Origin: Sedimentitalea sp042687825
Lineage (GTDB): Bacteria > Pseudomonadota > Alphaproteobacteria > Rhodobacterales > Rhodobacteraceae
NCBI RefSeq assembly: GCF_042687825.1
Contig: NZ_JBHUQE010000003.1
Coordinates: forward strand, 124,001 to 188,000
Length of the DNA: 64,000 bases
Reading direction: 5' to 3'
Shown here: one piece after another, positions 25,433 to 35,434 of the stretch
Numbering within the stretch: the first letter of the stretch is position 1
Layout of the letters: every line of letters begins with the position of its first letter
Position numbers and translations under genes: made by a program
Notes under the pieces: model-generated
The model's input: only the letters and a program-made list of their open reading frames with translations
Database searches by the model: none
What the model was told of the DNA's origin: nothing

Positions 25433-26719
25433 ATGTTCGATACCTTTCTGGTCACCACATCCTCCGAAGGTCTGCAGCCGCTGGGCACGGCGGCACAGCG
25501 CTCGTTCGAGCTGATCACCGGCACCTTGTCGGCACGGCTGGGCGACGAACATGCCCGGCTTTTTGCCGAACCGGTGGCCACCGAACATGGCGACAGGATC
25601 GACTGGCATGCCCCGATGCCCGGCGCGGCGACGCCGCTGCCGGATCTGACCGAGGACGACCAGCGGGCGCTGCACGACCGGCTGGGCAGGCTGGTGGCCG
25701 ATATCCGGGAGGAGGCGGATCGCCTAGCCGCCAGCGCCGATGCCCAGGATCAGCGCCTGTCCGAGGCGCTGGCCAATGCCATCGAGATACCGGACGAGGC
25801 GATGATCTATGCGCTGCGCGACCCGGACGGTGTGCTTCATCCGGTTCTGGTGCATTGGGCCTGGTTGCAGGATGGGCAGAAATCCGTGCGCGGTCTGCTG
25901 ACGGCCATGGTACCGCGTCCACAACCGGCGCCGGTTGTGGCAACCGGGGCCGATGCCGGGTCACGGGCGGCTGCGACGCTGCCGTGGTGGTGGCTGATTC
26001 TGCTGGGCTGGCTGCTGCTGGCGGTGCTGCTGGCCTATGTCCTTTATCTGCTGATCGCGCCCTGCGGGCTGAACGGTGTCCGCCCGGTCTATTGCCCGGC
26101 GCCGGCACCGCCGGTTTCGGCCATCCCCGGCGAGAGGGCGGTGATCGAGGACGAGATCGCGGCGCTGCAGCATGAACTGGCGCTGCGGGACCGCGCCTGT
26201 CAGCCGACGATCCCGGTGCTGCCGGCGCAACCGGCAGCACCCGAGACACCTGCGAAACCGGCCCCGAAAAAGACCCCCGCGCCGCCGGACAAGGCGAAAG
26301 ACAAGGCCGACCTGGCCCCCAAGGCGACGGCGCGCCGGCTGGTGGATCGGGGCGGCAAGCGTGGTGCGCTGAATTTCGTGCTGGCCTGGTCCACCATCGA
26401 CGATATCGACCTGGCGGTGACCTGCCCGGCGGGACAGACCGTGTCCTATCGCAACCGCGGCGATTGCAATGGCAATTACGATCTGGATGCCAACGTGAAA
26501 CGCGCCGAAGCGGTGACCGATCCGGTCGAGAACATCGTTTTTGGTCCGGCGGTACCGGGGCTGTACAAGGTGCGTGTCCACCTCAAGAGCGAGCGGACCG
26601 CCGGTGAAAAGGCGGTTACCCTGCACGTCATGCGTCAGGATGGCCGGACGCAGTCATATTCTGGTACAGTCAGCGGCAAGACCCCCGAGTGGTCGCTGAA
26701 CATAAGCATATCAAGGTAG
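25433..26719 (+). CDS. Single-pass membrane protein with periplasmic DUF2135-like domain
   Basis: 428 aa. Residues 1-160 are a cytosolic domain related to that of the preceding protease protein (LSARLGDEHARLFAEPVATE; HPVLVHWAWLQ). A membrane helix (about 184-208) follows, then a Pro/Lys-rich linker (APKKTPAPPDKAKDKADLAP) and a C-terminal beta-sandwich-like domain (about 305-428) with AWSTIDDIDLAVTCPAG, DLDANVKRAEAVTDPVENIV and PGLYKVRVHLKSE. This resembles the YfaP/DUF2135 family. It would work as a binding module in the periplasm. Five bases separate it from srfB. Confidence 0.75.
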   Translation: MFDTFLVTTSSEGLQPLGTAAQRSFELITGTLSARLGDEHARLFAEPVATEHGDRIDWHAPMPGAATPLPDLTEDDQRALHDRLGRLVADIREEADRLAASADAQDQRLSEALANAIEIPDEAMIYALRDPDGVLHPVLVHWAWLQDGQKSVRGLLTAMVPRPQPAPVVATGADAGSRAAATLPWWWLILLGWLLLAVLLAYVLYLLIAPCGLNGVRPVYCPAPAPPVSAIPGERAVIEDEIAALQHELALRDRACQPTIPVLPAQPAAPETPAKPAPKKTPAPPDKAKDKADLAPKATARRLVDRGGKRGALNFVLAWSTIDDIDLAVTCPAGQTVSYRNRGDCNGNYDLDANVKRAEAVTDPVENIVFGPAVPGLYKVRVHLKSERTAGEKAVTLHVMRQDGRTQSYSGTVSGKTPEWSLNISISR

Positions 26720-26724
26720 GCAGG

Positions 26725-29700
26725 ATGCAGCATTCCGTAAATTTGGCGCAGCTGGTCGATTGGCGCGACGAGGTAACCCTGGTGCCCAATTCCGGCACGC
26801 AGATCCTCGATTTCGGCTTTCGACTGGACAGGCTGGAGCTGAAGAACGCGCGGTTTGTCGAACGCGTCATCGGAGGCACCGAAGAGGCCGAGGAATGGGC
26901 GCTGCTACCCCTGACCGGCGATGCCGAAAGCGACGCCGGGATCGAAGACAGCGCAACGGCCGAAGATGACGAATATTCGGTGCGTCCGGTGGCGGCGCTG
27001 GAGCCTTTTCTGTCGAAATGGCTGCCGGTGCCGGTTTTGCGCATCAAGACCGATCGCGGCGTCGGCGGCGAGGAACGCTTTGATCCCGGCCCGTCCAGCT
27101 GGGCGCGGATCCGCACCGTCGAACTGGACGAGCCGGACCCCGAGACCGGCCATACCCACCGCGTGCAACTGGCGCTGGACACGGCCCTGATCGAGGGTGA
27201 CCAGCAGTTCCAGTATATCGCGCCCGACCGCGGTGACGCGGAAAAGTCGCGCGATTTCAGGTTCGTCTCTGACCCGGCGCGGATGGACTGGTTCCTTCGC
27301 CGGCTTCAGCCGGACAGCGACGGACAGATTCTGGATCTGCAGAAATGGGTGTCGGACTGGCTGGACGATACATTCATGGCCTACAAGCGCGCTGAGCGCC
27401 CCGGGCGCCGGATCACCCATGACGACCTGCCGCATAAGTTCGAGCACTGGGCGCGCTATCTGGCCTATCTGCGCCTGATCGATCACGCGGTGAACATTCC
27501 GAAACTGCGCCTCGCGGACACTGTCAGCCCGCGCGACAGCGTCACCCCGGTCGAGGTCGAATTGGTGCTGGATGTGGGCAATTCGCGCACCTGCGGCATC
27601 CTGATCGAACGCTTTCCCGGCGATTCCCGGCTGGATCTGGCGCGCTCGTTTCCGCTGGAGGTGCGCGACCTGTCGCGGCCGGAACTGCACTATTCCGGCC
27701 TGTTCGAAAGCCGGGTCGAGTTTTCCGAGCACCGCATGGGCGACGAACGCTATGCCAGCCGGTCCGGGCGGCGCAACGCCTTTCTGTGGCCCAGTTTCGT
27801 GCGCATCGGCCCCGAGGCGCTGCGGCTGGTGGCCGGCGAAGAAGGCACCGAGACCGCCTCGGGCCTGAGCAGCCCGAAACGCTATCTCTGGGACGACAGG
27901 CCGGTGTTGCAGGACTGGCGCTTTCACCACCATTCCGACCCCAACAACCTGCCGAAATCGCTGCGCGCCGCAATGCGTCACCTGAACGAGGCCGGCGATG
28001 TGTTGGAACAGATCGAAGCCGATGAAAAGGCCCGGCTGCGGCCACGCGGCAAGACCCCAAAGACGCCGGCGATCCGGCCGCGGTTTTCGCGCGCCTCGCT
28101 GTTCGGGTTCATGCTGGCCGAGATCATCGCGCATGCGCTGATCCAGGTGAACGCGCCGGCCAGCCGGGCGCGGCGGCCGCAATCGGAACTGCCCCGGCGG
28201 CTGGACCGGATCATCCTGACCCTGCCGACCGCGACTACGGCGCAGGAACAGGCGATCATCCGCTCCAAGGCACGCGGCGCGCTGGCGCTGGTCTGGGCGA
28301 CGCTGGGGCTGAAGGACGGCGAAAGCAGCATCGCTCGGATGCCCGAACTGATCGTCGAATGGGACGAGGCCAGCGCCACCCAGCTGGTCTATCTCTATTC
28401 CGAGCTGACACAGAAATTCGACGGGCGGATCGATCGTTTTCTGTCGCTCAAAGGCACGCTGCGCCCGCGTCTGGCCGAGGGCGCACCCGAGCCGTCCCTG
28501 CGACTGGGCTGCATCGACATCGGTGGTGGCACCACCGATCTGATGGTGACCACCTATTGGGGCGAGGCCGGGCGGGTGTTGCACCCGCGCCAGACCTTTC
28601 GCGAAGGCTTCCGGGTGGCGGGCGACGACATGCTGCAACGCATCATCGCGGCGATCATCCTGCCGGGGCTGCAGCAGGCGATCGAGACCGCCGGCGGTCG
28701 CTTTGTTGGTGAAAAGCTGCGCGAGCTGTTTGCTGGCGATATCGGCGGGCTGGACCAGCAAAGCGTTCAGAAACGCCGGCAATTCGCGCTGCGGGCGCTG
28801 ATGCCGCTGGCGGTCGAGATCCTGAACGTGTGCGAGACCGCGGGCGAATTTCAGCCCCTGACACTGGCGGTGCGGGATGTTCTGGAGCTGGGGGCCGAAC
28901 CCGCGTCGTCAGAAGCCCACGTGCCGGATGCGCTGGTGGCCTATATCGAGGAAGCCGCCCGCGATCTGGGGGCCGGGGAATTCCGCCTAACCGATGTCGA
29001 CCTGACCTTTTCGCGCGAGGATGTGGACGCCATTGCCCGCGAGGTGTTTCAAAAGGCGCTGAGCAACCTGGCCGAGGTGATCGACCATCTGGGGGTGGAT
29101 GTGGTGCTGCTGACCGGGCGGCCGTCGCGCCTGCCGGCGGTGCGGGCGATTCTCGAAGAGATGCTGGTGGTGCCGCCGCACCGGCTGGTGTCGATGCACA
29201 GCTACAAGACCGGGCGCTGGTACCCGTTCCGTGACCCGGTCACCCAGCGCATCGGGGATCCGAAATCGACGGTGGCGGTGGGCGGCATGCTGATCGCCCT
29301 CAGCGAAAACCGGATCCCGAACTTCAAGGTCGAGACCCGCGCCTTTCGTATGCAATCGACCGCGCGCTATATCGGCGAGATGGACACGTCGGGGCAGATT
29401 CTGACCGACCGGGTCCTGTTTGCCGATGTCGATCTGGACGCGCGCAAATCCGAAAGCGATCTGGTGGCACGGATCACCATGTACACGCCGGTCTATCTGG
29501 GGGCGCGGCAATTGCCGCTGGAACGCTGGACCACCACACCGCTGTATCGCCTGGATTTCGCCACCCAGTCAGCCCAGGCGCGCGCGCCCCTGCGGGTGAC
29601 GTTCGAGCGTGCCGAATTCGATGGCGATCCTGACCGCGAGACCAGCGATACGGTGCTGCGTCGCGAGGCGATGCGCGAGGCCTTTGTCGTGACCGAGGTC

Positions 29701-29808
29701 GAGGACAACGAAGGAACCGCCATGAAGAGCGGCGAGGTCGATCTGAGCCTGCACACGCTGGGCTTTGAAGACGAGTACTGGATAGATACCGGCCTGTTCC
29801 GGCTGTGA
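26725..29808 (+). CDS. srfB: SrfB-type actin-like ATPase
   Basis: 1027 aa, matching the virulence factor SrfB family (COG4457). It has the ASKHA nucleotide-binding motifs: phosphate-1 ELVLDVGNSRTCGILIERF (about 279-297), phosphate-2 LGCIDIGGGTTDLMVTTYWG (about 594-613), and an adenosine-type motif VVLLTGRPSRLPAVRAIL (about 792-809). An N-terminal extension of 270 residues precedes the ATPase core. No signal peptide or membrane span, so it is cytosolic. The start at 26725 has AAGGTAGGC upstream. It is always found with SrfC, encoded 13 bases downstream. Biochemical function is not established. Confidence 0.85.
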   Translation: MQHSVNLAQLVDWRDEVTLVPNSGTQILDFGFRLDRLELKNARFVERVIGGTEEAEEWALLPLTGDAESDAGIEDSATAEDDEYSVRPVAALEPFLSKWLPVPVLRIKTDRGVGGEERFDPGPSSWARIRTVELDEPDPETGHTHRVQLALDTALIEGDQQFQYIAPDRGDAEKSRDFRFVSDPARMDWFLRRLQPDSDGQILDLQKWVSDWLDDTFMAYKRAERPGRRITHDDLPHKFEHWARYLAYLRLIDHAVNIPKLRLADTVSPRDSVTPVEVELVLDVGNSRTCGILIERFPGDSRLDLARSFPLEVRDLSRPELHYSGLFESRVEFSEHRMGDERYASRSGRRNAFLWPSFVRIGPEALRLVAGEEGTETASGLSSPKRYLWDDRPVLQDWRFHHHSDPNNLPKSLRAAMRHLNEAGDVLEQIEADEKARLRPRGKTPKTPAIRPRFSRASLFGFMLAEIIAHALIQVNAPASRARRPQSELPRRLDRIILTLPTATTAQEQAIIRSKARGALALVWATLGLKDGESSIARMPELIVEWDEASATQLVYLYSELTQKFDGRIDRFLSLKGTLRPRLAEGAPEPSLRLGCIDIGGGTTDLMVTTYWGEAGRVLHPRQTFREGFRVAGDDMLQRIIAAIILPGLQQAIETAGGRFVGEKLRELFAGDIGGLDQQSVQKRRQFALRALMPLAVEILNVCETAGEFQPLTLAVRDVLELGAEPASSEAHVPDALVAYIEEAARDLGAGEFRLTDVDLTFSREDVDAIAREVFQKALSNLAEVIDHLGVDVVLLTGRPSRLPAVRAILEEMLVVPPHRLVSMHSYKTGRWYPFRDPVTQRIGDPKSTVAVGGMLIALSENRIPNFKVETRAFRMQSTARYIGEMDTSGQILTDRVLFADVDLDARKSESDLVARITMYTPVYLGARQLPLERWTTTPLYRLDFATQSAQARAPLRVTFERAEFDGDPDRETSDTVLRREAMREAFVVTEVEDNEGTAMKSGEVDLSLHTLGFEDEYWIDTGLFRL

Positions 29809-29821
29809 GGAGATTGCGGCA

Positions 29822-32479
29822 ATGACGGCACCAGAACAAGACAGGCTGGCCACGGAATGCACCGGGTTCGCCGAACTGACGGAACAGGCGCTGGCCTGGG
29901 TCCGCGATCCCGAAAACGCCGAACTGGTCGGGGCCGAGACCAAATCCCTGGTGCAGATGATGCGCCGCAGCGCGCGGCGGGCGCGGCGTCTGGCCCGGGC
30001 GGCGCGCACGCGCATGTCGGTCAGCGTTTTTGGCCCCAGCCAGGCGGGCAAGTCGTTTCTGGTCTCGGTGCTGGCACGGCCCCAGGACGGTCCGCTGATC
30101 GCCGATTTCGGCGGGCCGGACGGCGCTCTGGATTACATCCGCCAGATCAACCCCGAGGGCGAGGGCGAAAGCACGGGTCTTGTGACCCGTTTCACCATGG
30201 ACCGCACAGCCACGCCCGAGGGCCATCCGGTGCGGCTGACCCTGCTCAGCGAAGCCGATATCCTGCGCACGCTGATCAACAGCTTTTTCATGGATGGCGA
30301 CCGCAGCGAGCCCAGCCCGGAACCGGCCGAAATCGCCGCCCATCTGGACGCGTTCAAGGCCCGCGCCGGGGTGGCGCGGCCCGGTCTTGACCCCGACGAC
30401 ATGCACGAGGTCGGCGAATATGTCGAAACCGTCTTCGGCCGTCAGGCCTATGCGGTCGCCCTGCGCCCGTTCTGGGACGAGGCGGCTGTGATCGCGCCTG
30501 GGCTGAACCTGACCGACCGGGCGGCCTTTTTTGCATTGCTCTGGGGCGGGCATCCGGCGCTGGGCGATCTCTATCAGCGGCTGGCCGGCGCGCTGGAACA
30601 GCTGGGCCATGCCGAAGAGGTGTTCGCCGGTCTGGACGCGCTGGTGCCCCGCGAAACCTCGATCATCGATGTCAAGACCCTGAGCGGCGCCGCCGACGCG
30701 ACCGCGCTGACGGTGATGGCGGCCGATGGCCGTGCCGCGGCGCTGCCGCGCTCGGTGATCTGCGGGCTGGCGGCGGAACTGGTCCTGCCAATGCAGAGCC
30801 TGCCCTCGGCGATGTTCGCCGAAACCGACCTGCTGGATTTTCCCGGGGCGCGCAACCGGTTCGAACAGGATCTGGGCAAGGCGCTGGCCGAGGATGCCGA
30901 TGCGATCCTGCCCGAACTGCTGTTGCGCGGCAAGGTCGCCTATCTGTTCGACCGCTACGTGCAGAACCAGGAAATCACCTCGATGCTGCTCTGCGTGCCC
31001 GACAGCAACATGGAGACGGTCGATCTGCCGGGACTGGTGCAGAACTGGATCGCCACCACCCATGGCGCCACGCCAGTACTGCGCGCCCAGACCGATTGCG
31101 TGCTGTTCCTGGTGCTGACCAAGTTCGACAAGCATCTGTCGGATTCCGCTGCCCAGGGCGGCGATCAGACCCGGTTCGAGCGGCGGATGAGCGCCTCGCT
31201 GCTGGAGAAATTCGGCCGCGGCAGCGACAACTGGGTAGAGGAATGGGTGCCGGGACAGCCGTTTGCCAACTGTTTCTGGCTGCGCAACCCGAATTTCTAT
31301 GTCGATGGTCTGATGGATTACGATGCCGGCAAGCGCGAGACCGCCATTCGCGGCGACAAGCAGGCACGCATGGCCGAACTGCGCAGCGGCTGCCTGGCCG
31401 CGCCCGAGGTGCGGCGCCATTTCGCCGATCCTGCAGCGGCCTGGGACGCCGCATTGTCGCTGAACGATGGCGGCGTCGGCTATCTGACCGCGGCGCTGGA
31501 ACGGGTCTGCAGGCCCGACAGCAAGCTGCGCCAGATCCGCGCCCAGCTGGACACCGCCCGCACCGATCTGCGCCAGGCCATGGCGCCGTTTCATGTCAGC
31601 GACGATGTCGAGGCGCGCATCGCCGAAAAGCAGCAGGCTGTAACCCGGGTCATCGACGATCTCGAAGTGGCGTTGTCCCGGCACCGGTTCGGCGCGGTGC
31701 TGGCAGCGCTGATGGTTGATCAGGATGAAATCGAGGGCCGCATCGCGCGGGTGCCCAGTTCGGTGCGCATCACCAGCGCGGTCAGCGCCGCCAGCGGTGC
31801 CAACGGGCGCATCGCCGACGCCGCGGTTCTGCAGCGCCCGGCGCGTCCGGATCGTCCGCAACGTCCCGACCGGGAACCGGCCCGGGCCGCGCCGGCACCG
31901 GCCAGCGATATCCGGACGATGACGCTGGAACAGTTCCAGGCGGAAACCGCGATCGAAATCTGGATCGACCGGATGAAGCGGTTCCGCGACGATCGCGCCC
32001 GGCGCGGGGCCTATGGGCTGGGCGAAACCGGCGCCGGCGACCTGGTGGCCGAACTGATCCACGCCGCCCGGCGCACCGGTCTGGGCCGCGGCACGGCGGC
32101 GCAGCTGGAACAGATCAATTTCGGCCTGAATGTCGAGAAACAGGCGCAGCCCGCAGCGATTCTGGGGGCCGAGAGCATCAATCGGTTCGTCTCGACGCTG
32201 GGCATGCTGGACGTGCCCGCCGCCGAGCGGCCGCAGGTGCGCGGCCAAAACGGTGACAGCCGGCCGATCTTTCAGCGTCCGCCGGCCTCGGATGATGTGG
32301 ACGACCTGCCGGTGCAACCCCGGGCCGTGGCCGAGCAGGTCTGGACCGACTGGGTTTTTGCGCTGGACGCGGTGTTTGTCGCCAATGCCAAGGACGGTGC
32401 CGGCGGCGAGGTCAACATCGAACAGAACGTGCGGCTGGGCCGGATCCTGGCAGCGTTGCAGGGGCAGGGCGCAGAATGA
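29822..32479 (+). CDS. srfC: SrfC-type dynamin-like GTPase
   Basis: 885 aa, SrfC family (COG4458). The GTPase signature motifs are readable: Walker A FGPSQAGKSFLVS (G1, about 70-82), a switch I Thr in GESTGLVTRF (G2), DLLDFPGARNR (G3, about residue 338), and LTKFDKH (G4, T/NKxD, about 432). A long helical C-terminal half (AQLDTARTDLRQAMAPFHVS and on) resembles the stalks of bacterial dynamin-like proteins. It lacks a membrane span. Pairing with SrfB suggests that an actin-fold ATPase and a dynamin-like GTPase work together. The stop overlaps the next start (ATGA). Confidence 0.85.
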   Translation: MTAPEQDRLATECTGFAELTEQALAWVRDPENAELVGAETKSLVQMMRRSARRARRLARAARTRMSVSVFGPSQAGKSFLVSVLARPQDGPLIADFGGPDGALDYIRQINPEGEGESTGLVTRFTMDRTATPEGHPVRLTLLSEADILRTLINSFFMDGDRSEPSPEPAEIAAHLDAFKARAGVARPGLDPDDMHEVGEYVETVFGRQAYAVALRPFWDEAAVIAPGLNLTDRAAFFALLWGGHPALGDLYQRLAGALEQLGHAEEVFAGLDALVPRETSIIDVKTLSGAADATALTVMAADGRAAALPRSVICGLAAELVLPMQSLPSAMFAETDLLDFPGARNRFEQDLGKALAEDADAILPELLLRGKVAYLFDRYVQNQEITSMLLCVPDSNMETVDLPGLVQNWIATTHGATPVLRAQTDCVLFLVLTKFDKHLSDSAAQGGDQTRFERRMSASLLEKFGRGSDNWVEEWVPGQPFANCFWLRNPNFYVDGLMDYDAGKRETAIRGDKQARMAELRSGCLAAPEVRRHFADPAAAWDAALSLNDGGVGYLTAALERVCRPDSKLRQIRAQLDTARTDLRQAMAPFHVSDDVEARIAEKQQAVTRVIDDLEVALSRHRFGAVLAALMVDQDEIEGRIARVPSSVRITSAVSAASGANGRIADAAVLQRPARPDRPQRPDREPARAAPAPASDIRTMTLEQFQAETAIEIWIDRMKRFRDDRARRGAYGLGETGAGDLVAELIHAARRTGLGRGTAAQLEQINFGLNVEKQAQPAAILGAESINRFVSTLGMLDVPAAERPQVRGQNGDSRPIFQRPPASDDVDDLPVQPRAVAEQVWTDWVFALDAVFVANAKDGAGGEVNIEQNVRLGRILAALQGQGAE

Positions 32480-33492
32480 GCCTGTCGGTTCACCCGGATC
32501 CGCAGCACCCGGCAGGTGGCTATGCGTTTCTGGAACTGCCGGCCGGCAGCCTGCCGGACGCGCAGGTGACGGTGGCGGTGTTTGACGCCTATGGCGAACG
32601 CTGGCTTGCGCCGTCCGGCGAGCCGGGCGGGCGGATTACCGTGGGCGACGGCAATTGGCAATCCGAGCGCATCGGCTTTGGCCCCTACGAAGTGCATCGT
32701 CACGACGGGGCTGACTGGGTGCGGATCGGCCCCGAAATCGTCAACAAGCTGCAGGAATACGCGCCCCTGCGTATCGAGGTGGACCGGCTGTCCTTTGACA
32801 TCGCCTGGCCGGACGATGTGCCGCCCCGCGCCGGGGCGGCGGTGCTGGGCGGGCTACAGCCGGTGGTGCGCAAACCGGCGGAGGTCCGTTCCGACCAGTT
32901 GATCCGATCGCGGCTACCCAAGCCGCCTGCGCCCGAGGTCGAAGCGGCACCGCGACCAGCGTCTGACGCGGCGCTGACGCTGGCGCAGGAAACCCGCCGG
33001 GGCAGCCGGTTGCTGCGGAACCTGGTGCTGACGGCGCTGTTGGTACTGGCGTTGGCGATCTGGTATTTTTGGCCCCGCGACACCGCTCCGGTGGCCAAAG
33101 ATGCCGGGGTCCGGGACGCGGCCTGCAGCCCGGCAGCACTGGCGGCGGTTCCCGGCGGTTTTGCGGCCACCGCCGATGCGATCCGGACCTGCGGTGCAGA
33201 TGTGCCGCCAGGCGTGGCGCTGCGTCTTGTCGAAGAAGCCGCCGACCGCGACGATGCCGATGCGCTGCTGCTGTTCGGCACGCTTTATGATGGCGCCCGG
33301 CTGGACGCCCGCATCGAGAATCTGATCGGCCTGACCTTTGAGGATGACCCGGCCAAGGCGGCGGAATACTATGCCCGCGCCGTCAGAGCCGGAGCGACTG
33401 ACGCTTCAAAGCATCTGGCGGCGGTCTGCCGGACTCTGTCCGGTGCAAATGCGACCTTAGCCAAAGGGGCTCATGATGATTTCTGTTCGTAA
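32476..33492 (+). CDS. Single-pass membrane protein with periplasmic Sel1-like repeats
   Basis: 338 aa. The first 130 residues are beta-rich and cytosolic (YAFLELPAGSLPDAQVTVAV; EVDRLSFDIAWPDDVPP). A linker with basic residues (ETRRGSRLLRN) precedes a membrane helix (NLVLTALLVLALAIWYFW). The periplasmic part holds Sel1/TPR-like helices (LRLVEEAADRDDADALLLFG; DDPAKAAEYYARAVRAGATD). Such repeats usually bind proteins. It overlaps srfC by 4 bases and the VWA gene by 20. I do not recognise a named family. Confidence 0.7.
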   Translation: MSLSVHPDPQHPAGGYAFLELPAGSLPDAQVTVAVFDAYGERWLAPSGEPGGRITVGDGNWQSERIGFGPYEVHRHDGADWVRIGPEIVNKLQEYAPLRIEVDRLSFDIAWPDDVPPRAGAAVLGGLQPVVRKPAEVRSDQLIRSRLPKPPAPEVEAAPRPASDAALTLAQETRRGSRLLRNLVLTALLVLALAIWYFWPRDTAPVAKDAGVRDAACSPAALAAVPGGFAATADAIRTCGADVPPGVALRLVEEAADRDDADALLLFGTLYDGARLDARIENLIGLTFEDDPAKAAEYYARAVRAGATDASKHLAAVCRTLSGANATLAKGAHDDFCS

Positions 33493-35428
33493 GCGGTTTT
33501 CTGTCTGCACCCGTCGCGCCGTTGCGGTGGCGTGTCTTTTCGGGGGACTGGTCGTCGGCCTGCCCGCCGCACCGCTTTTGGCGCAGGACAACCAGCGCCC
33601 GCTGCTGGTCGAGGGGCGCAAGACCGTCTACCAGCGCGTGCTGACCCGTCCCGGCGCCTTGCATCACGCCGCGCCCGAGGCCGCGCCCACGCGTGGCTAT
33701 CCGGCCTTTCAGCCGCTTTATGTCTATGCCGAACAGCCCGGGTGGTTTCAGGTCGGCCCCTCGGTCTCGGGCGGACCCGCCGGTTGGGTCGAGGCCGGAT
33801 CGGTGGTGCCTTGGAAACAGAATATCGTTGCCGCCTTTACCAACGGAGCCGGGCGGCAACGTCAGTTCCTGTTCGACAGCGAAGAGCGGTTGCGCACCCT
33901 GATGGAGCATGAATCGCTGCGCGAGATGCAGACGCGGATGCTGGCCGAGGTAGCAGCCGGTGCGGTGCCCGAAAGCCGCGGCATCGTCGCCGCCGAGCCG
34001 CCGGAATTCGTCAATATCGTCGATCAGCTCTACCTGATGCCGATCCTCGACTTTACCCAGGATCTGCACCCGCTGAACTACGAGGAAAACCTGCTGATGA
34101 AGGTCGCCTCGGTGCCGTTGCGCGAGGATGGCAAGCCGGCCTCGGCCTCGGCGGCGAATTTCGACGCCGGTATCGTCTTTGTCTTTGACACCACCCAGTC
34201 GATGGACCCGTATATCCAGCGCACCCAGGCGGCGGTGGAACAGGTCGTGCAGAATCTGCGCGGCACCGAAATCGGCGACCGGGTGCAGTTCGGCGTGGTC
34301 GCGTTTCGAGACAGTCCCGAGGCAGCCCCCGAGCTGCAATATCGCACCCGCACCCTGTTGCCCTTGCAGCGGCGTCAGGATCAGACCCCGGTCGTGGCCA
34401 CCATCCGTGCCGCCACCCGCGTGGCCCAGGCCAATTCGCCGGGTTTCAACGAGGACAGCCTGGCCGGGGTCGAGGACGCCGTGGATCTGACCGACTGGAG
34501 CGGCGGCGGTGCCGATCCGTTCGACGCGCGCATCGTGATCCTGATCACCGATGCCGGTCCCAAGGATGTGCGCGATCCCAATGCCCGGTCGCGGATCGGC
34601 GCCAAGGAATTGCAGCGCAACGCGCAGGACAAGGGCGTGGCCATCATGACCCTGCACCTGCAGACGCCCGCCGGCGGCCCGGCGCAGCATGCCTATGCGG
34701 CCGCGCAGTACCGCGATCTGTCGCGGTTTCACGACGATACCTTCTATTACGGTATCGAGGACGGCTCGCCGCAGGCCTTTCAGGCCACGGTGACCCGGCT
34801 GGTGACGGCGCTGACCGACGTCATCCGCGTGGCCCGCAACGAACAGCGGGTGCTGGCCCCCGAAGAGGCCGGGCCGGAACTGGTCAATCTGGGACTGGCG
34901 CTGCAACTGGCCTATCTGGGGCGCCTTAAGGGCACCCAGGCGCCGGACGTGATCGAGGGTTGGGTGTCGGAAAAGGCGGTCGAGGATCCGACCCGGCTGG
35001 CGATCGAGCCGCGTCTGCTGGTCACCAAGAACGAGTTGGCCACCATGGCCGATCTGCTGTCGCAACTGTTGACGCTGGGCGAACAGAGCCGTGGTGCCGA
35101 CGATGCGGCCAGCTTTTTCACCCAGGTGCGCGACGTGGTGGCGCGGATGGCGCAGAACCCGGACCGCCTGGTCAACACCGGCAGTGACACGCTGGGCGGG
35201 GCGCTGGAATTTCTCGAGGACCTGCCCTATGAAAGCCAGCTGATGCTGACCACCCAGGAACGCTGGGCGCAGAGCGCGATGAACCGGCGGGCGATTCTGG
35301 ACGGGATGCGGCAGAAACTGGTGCAATACCGCAAATGGCTGCTGGACCCGGCGGTCTGGACGCCGCTTTATGATGGCGCGCCGGATGGCGAATATGTCTT
35401 TGCCATGCCGTTTGACGTGCTGCCCTGA
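33473..35428 (+). CDS. Secreted SH3b-VWA domain protein
   Basis: 651 aa. A signal peptide (AVAVACLFGGLVVGLPAAPL, cleavage near LLAQD) leads to an SH3b-like domain (FQPLYVYAEQPGWFQVGPSV, ending GWVEAGSVVPW). A von Willebrand A domain (about 230-450) has a MIDAS-like DTTQS at FVFDTTQSMD; the common form is DxSxS, so Thr replaces the first Ser. A helical C-terminal part follows. VWA domains bind ligand proteins through a metal ion. It likely acts in the periplasm with the FGE-like and protease proteins of this operon. Confidence 0.85.
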   Translation: MMISVRKRFSVCTRRAVAVACLFGGLVVGLPAAPLLAQDNQRPLLVEGRKTVYQRVLTRPGALHHAAPEAAPTRGYPAFQPLYVYAEQPGWFQVGPSVSGGPAGWVEAGSVVPWKQNIVAAFTNGAGRQRQFLFDSEERLRTLMEHESLREMQTRMLAEVAAGAVPESRGIVAAEPPEFVNIVDQLYLMPILDFTQDLHPLNYEENLLMKVASVPLREDGKPASASAANFDAGIVFVFDTTQSMDPYIQRTQAAVEQVVQNLRGTEIGDRVQFGVVAFRDSPEAAPELQYRTRTLLPLQRRQDQTPVVATIRAATRVAQANSPGFNEDSLAGVEDAVDLTDWSGGGADPFDARIVILITDAGPKDVRDPNARSRIGAKELQRNAQDKGVAIMTLHLQTPAGGPAQHAYAAAQYRDLSRFHDDTFYYGIEDGSPQAFQATVTRLVTALTDVIRVARNEQRVLAPEEAGPELVNLGLALQLAYLGRLKGTQAPDVIEGWVSEKAVEDPTRLAIEPRLLVTKNELATMADLLSQLLTLGEQSRGADDAASFFTQVRDVVARMAQNPDRLVNTGSDTLGGALEFLEDLPYESQLMLTTQERWAQSAMNRRAILDGMRQKLVQYRKWLLDPAVWTPLYDGAPDGEYVFAMPFDVLP

Positions 35429-35434
35429 GCGCGC

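Noticed and set aside
26905..32317. Very long open frames on the minus strand opposite srfB (about 625 codons) and srfC (about 947 codons).
   Set aside because: The plus strand carries clear ATPase and GTPase motifs. The reverse frames are open because of high GC at the third codon position, have no domain features and are rich in Arg, Gly, Gln and His.
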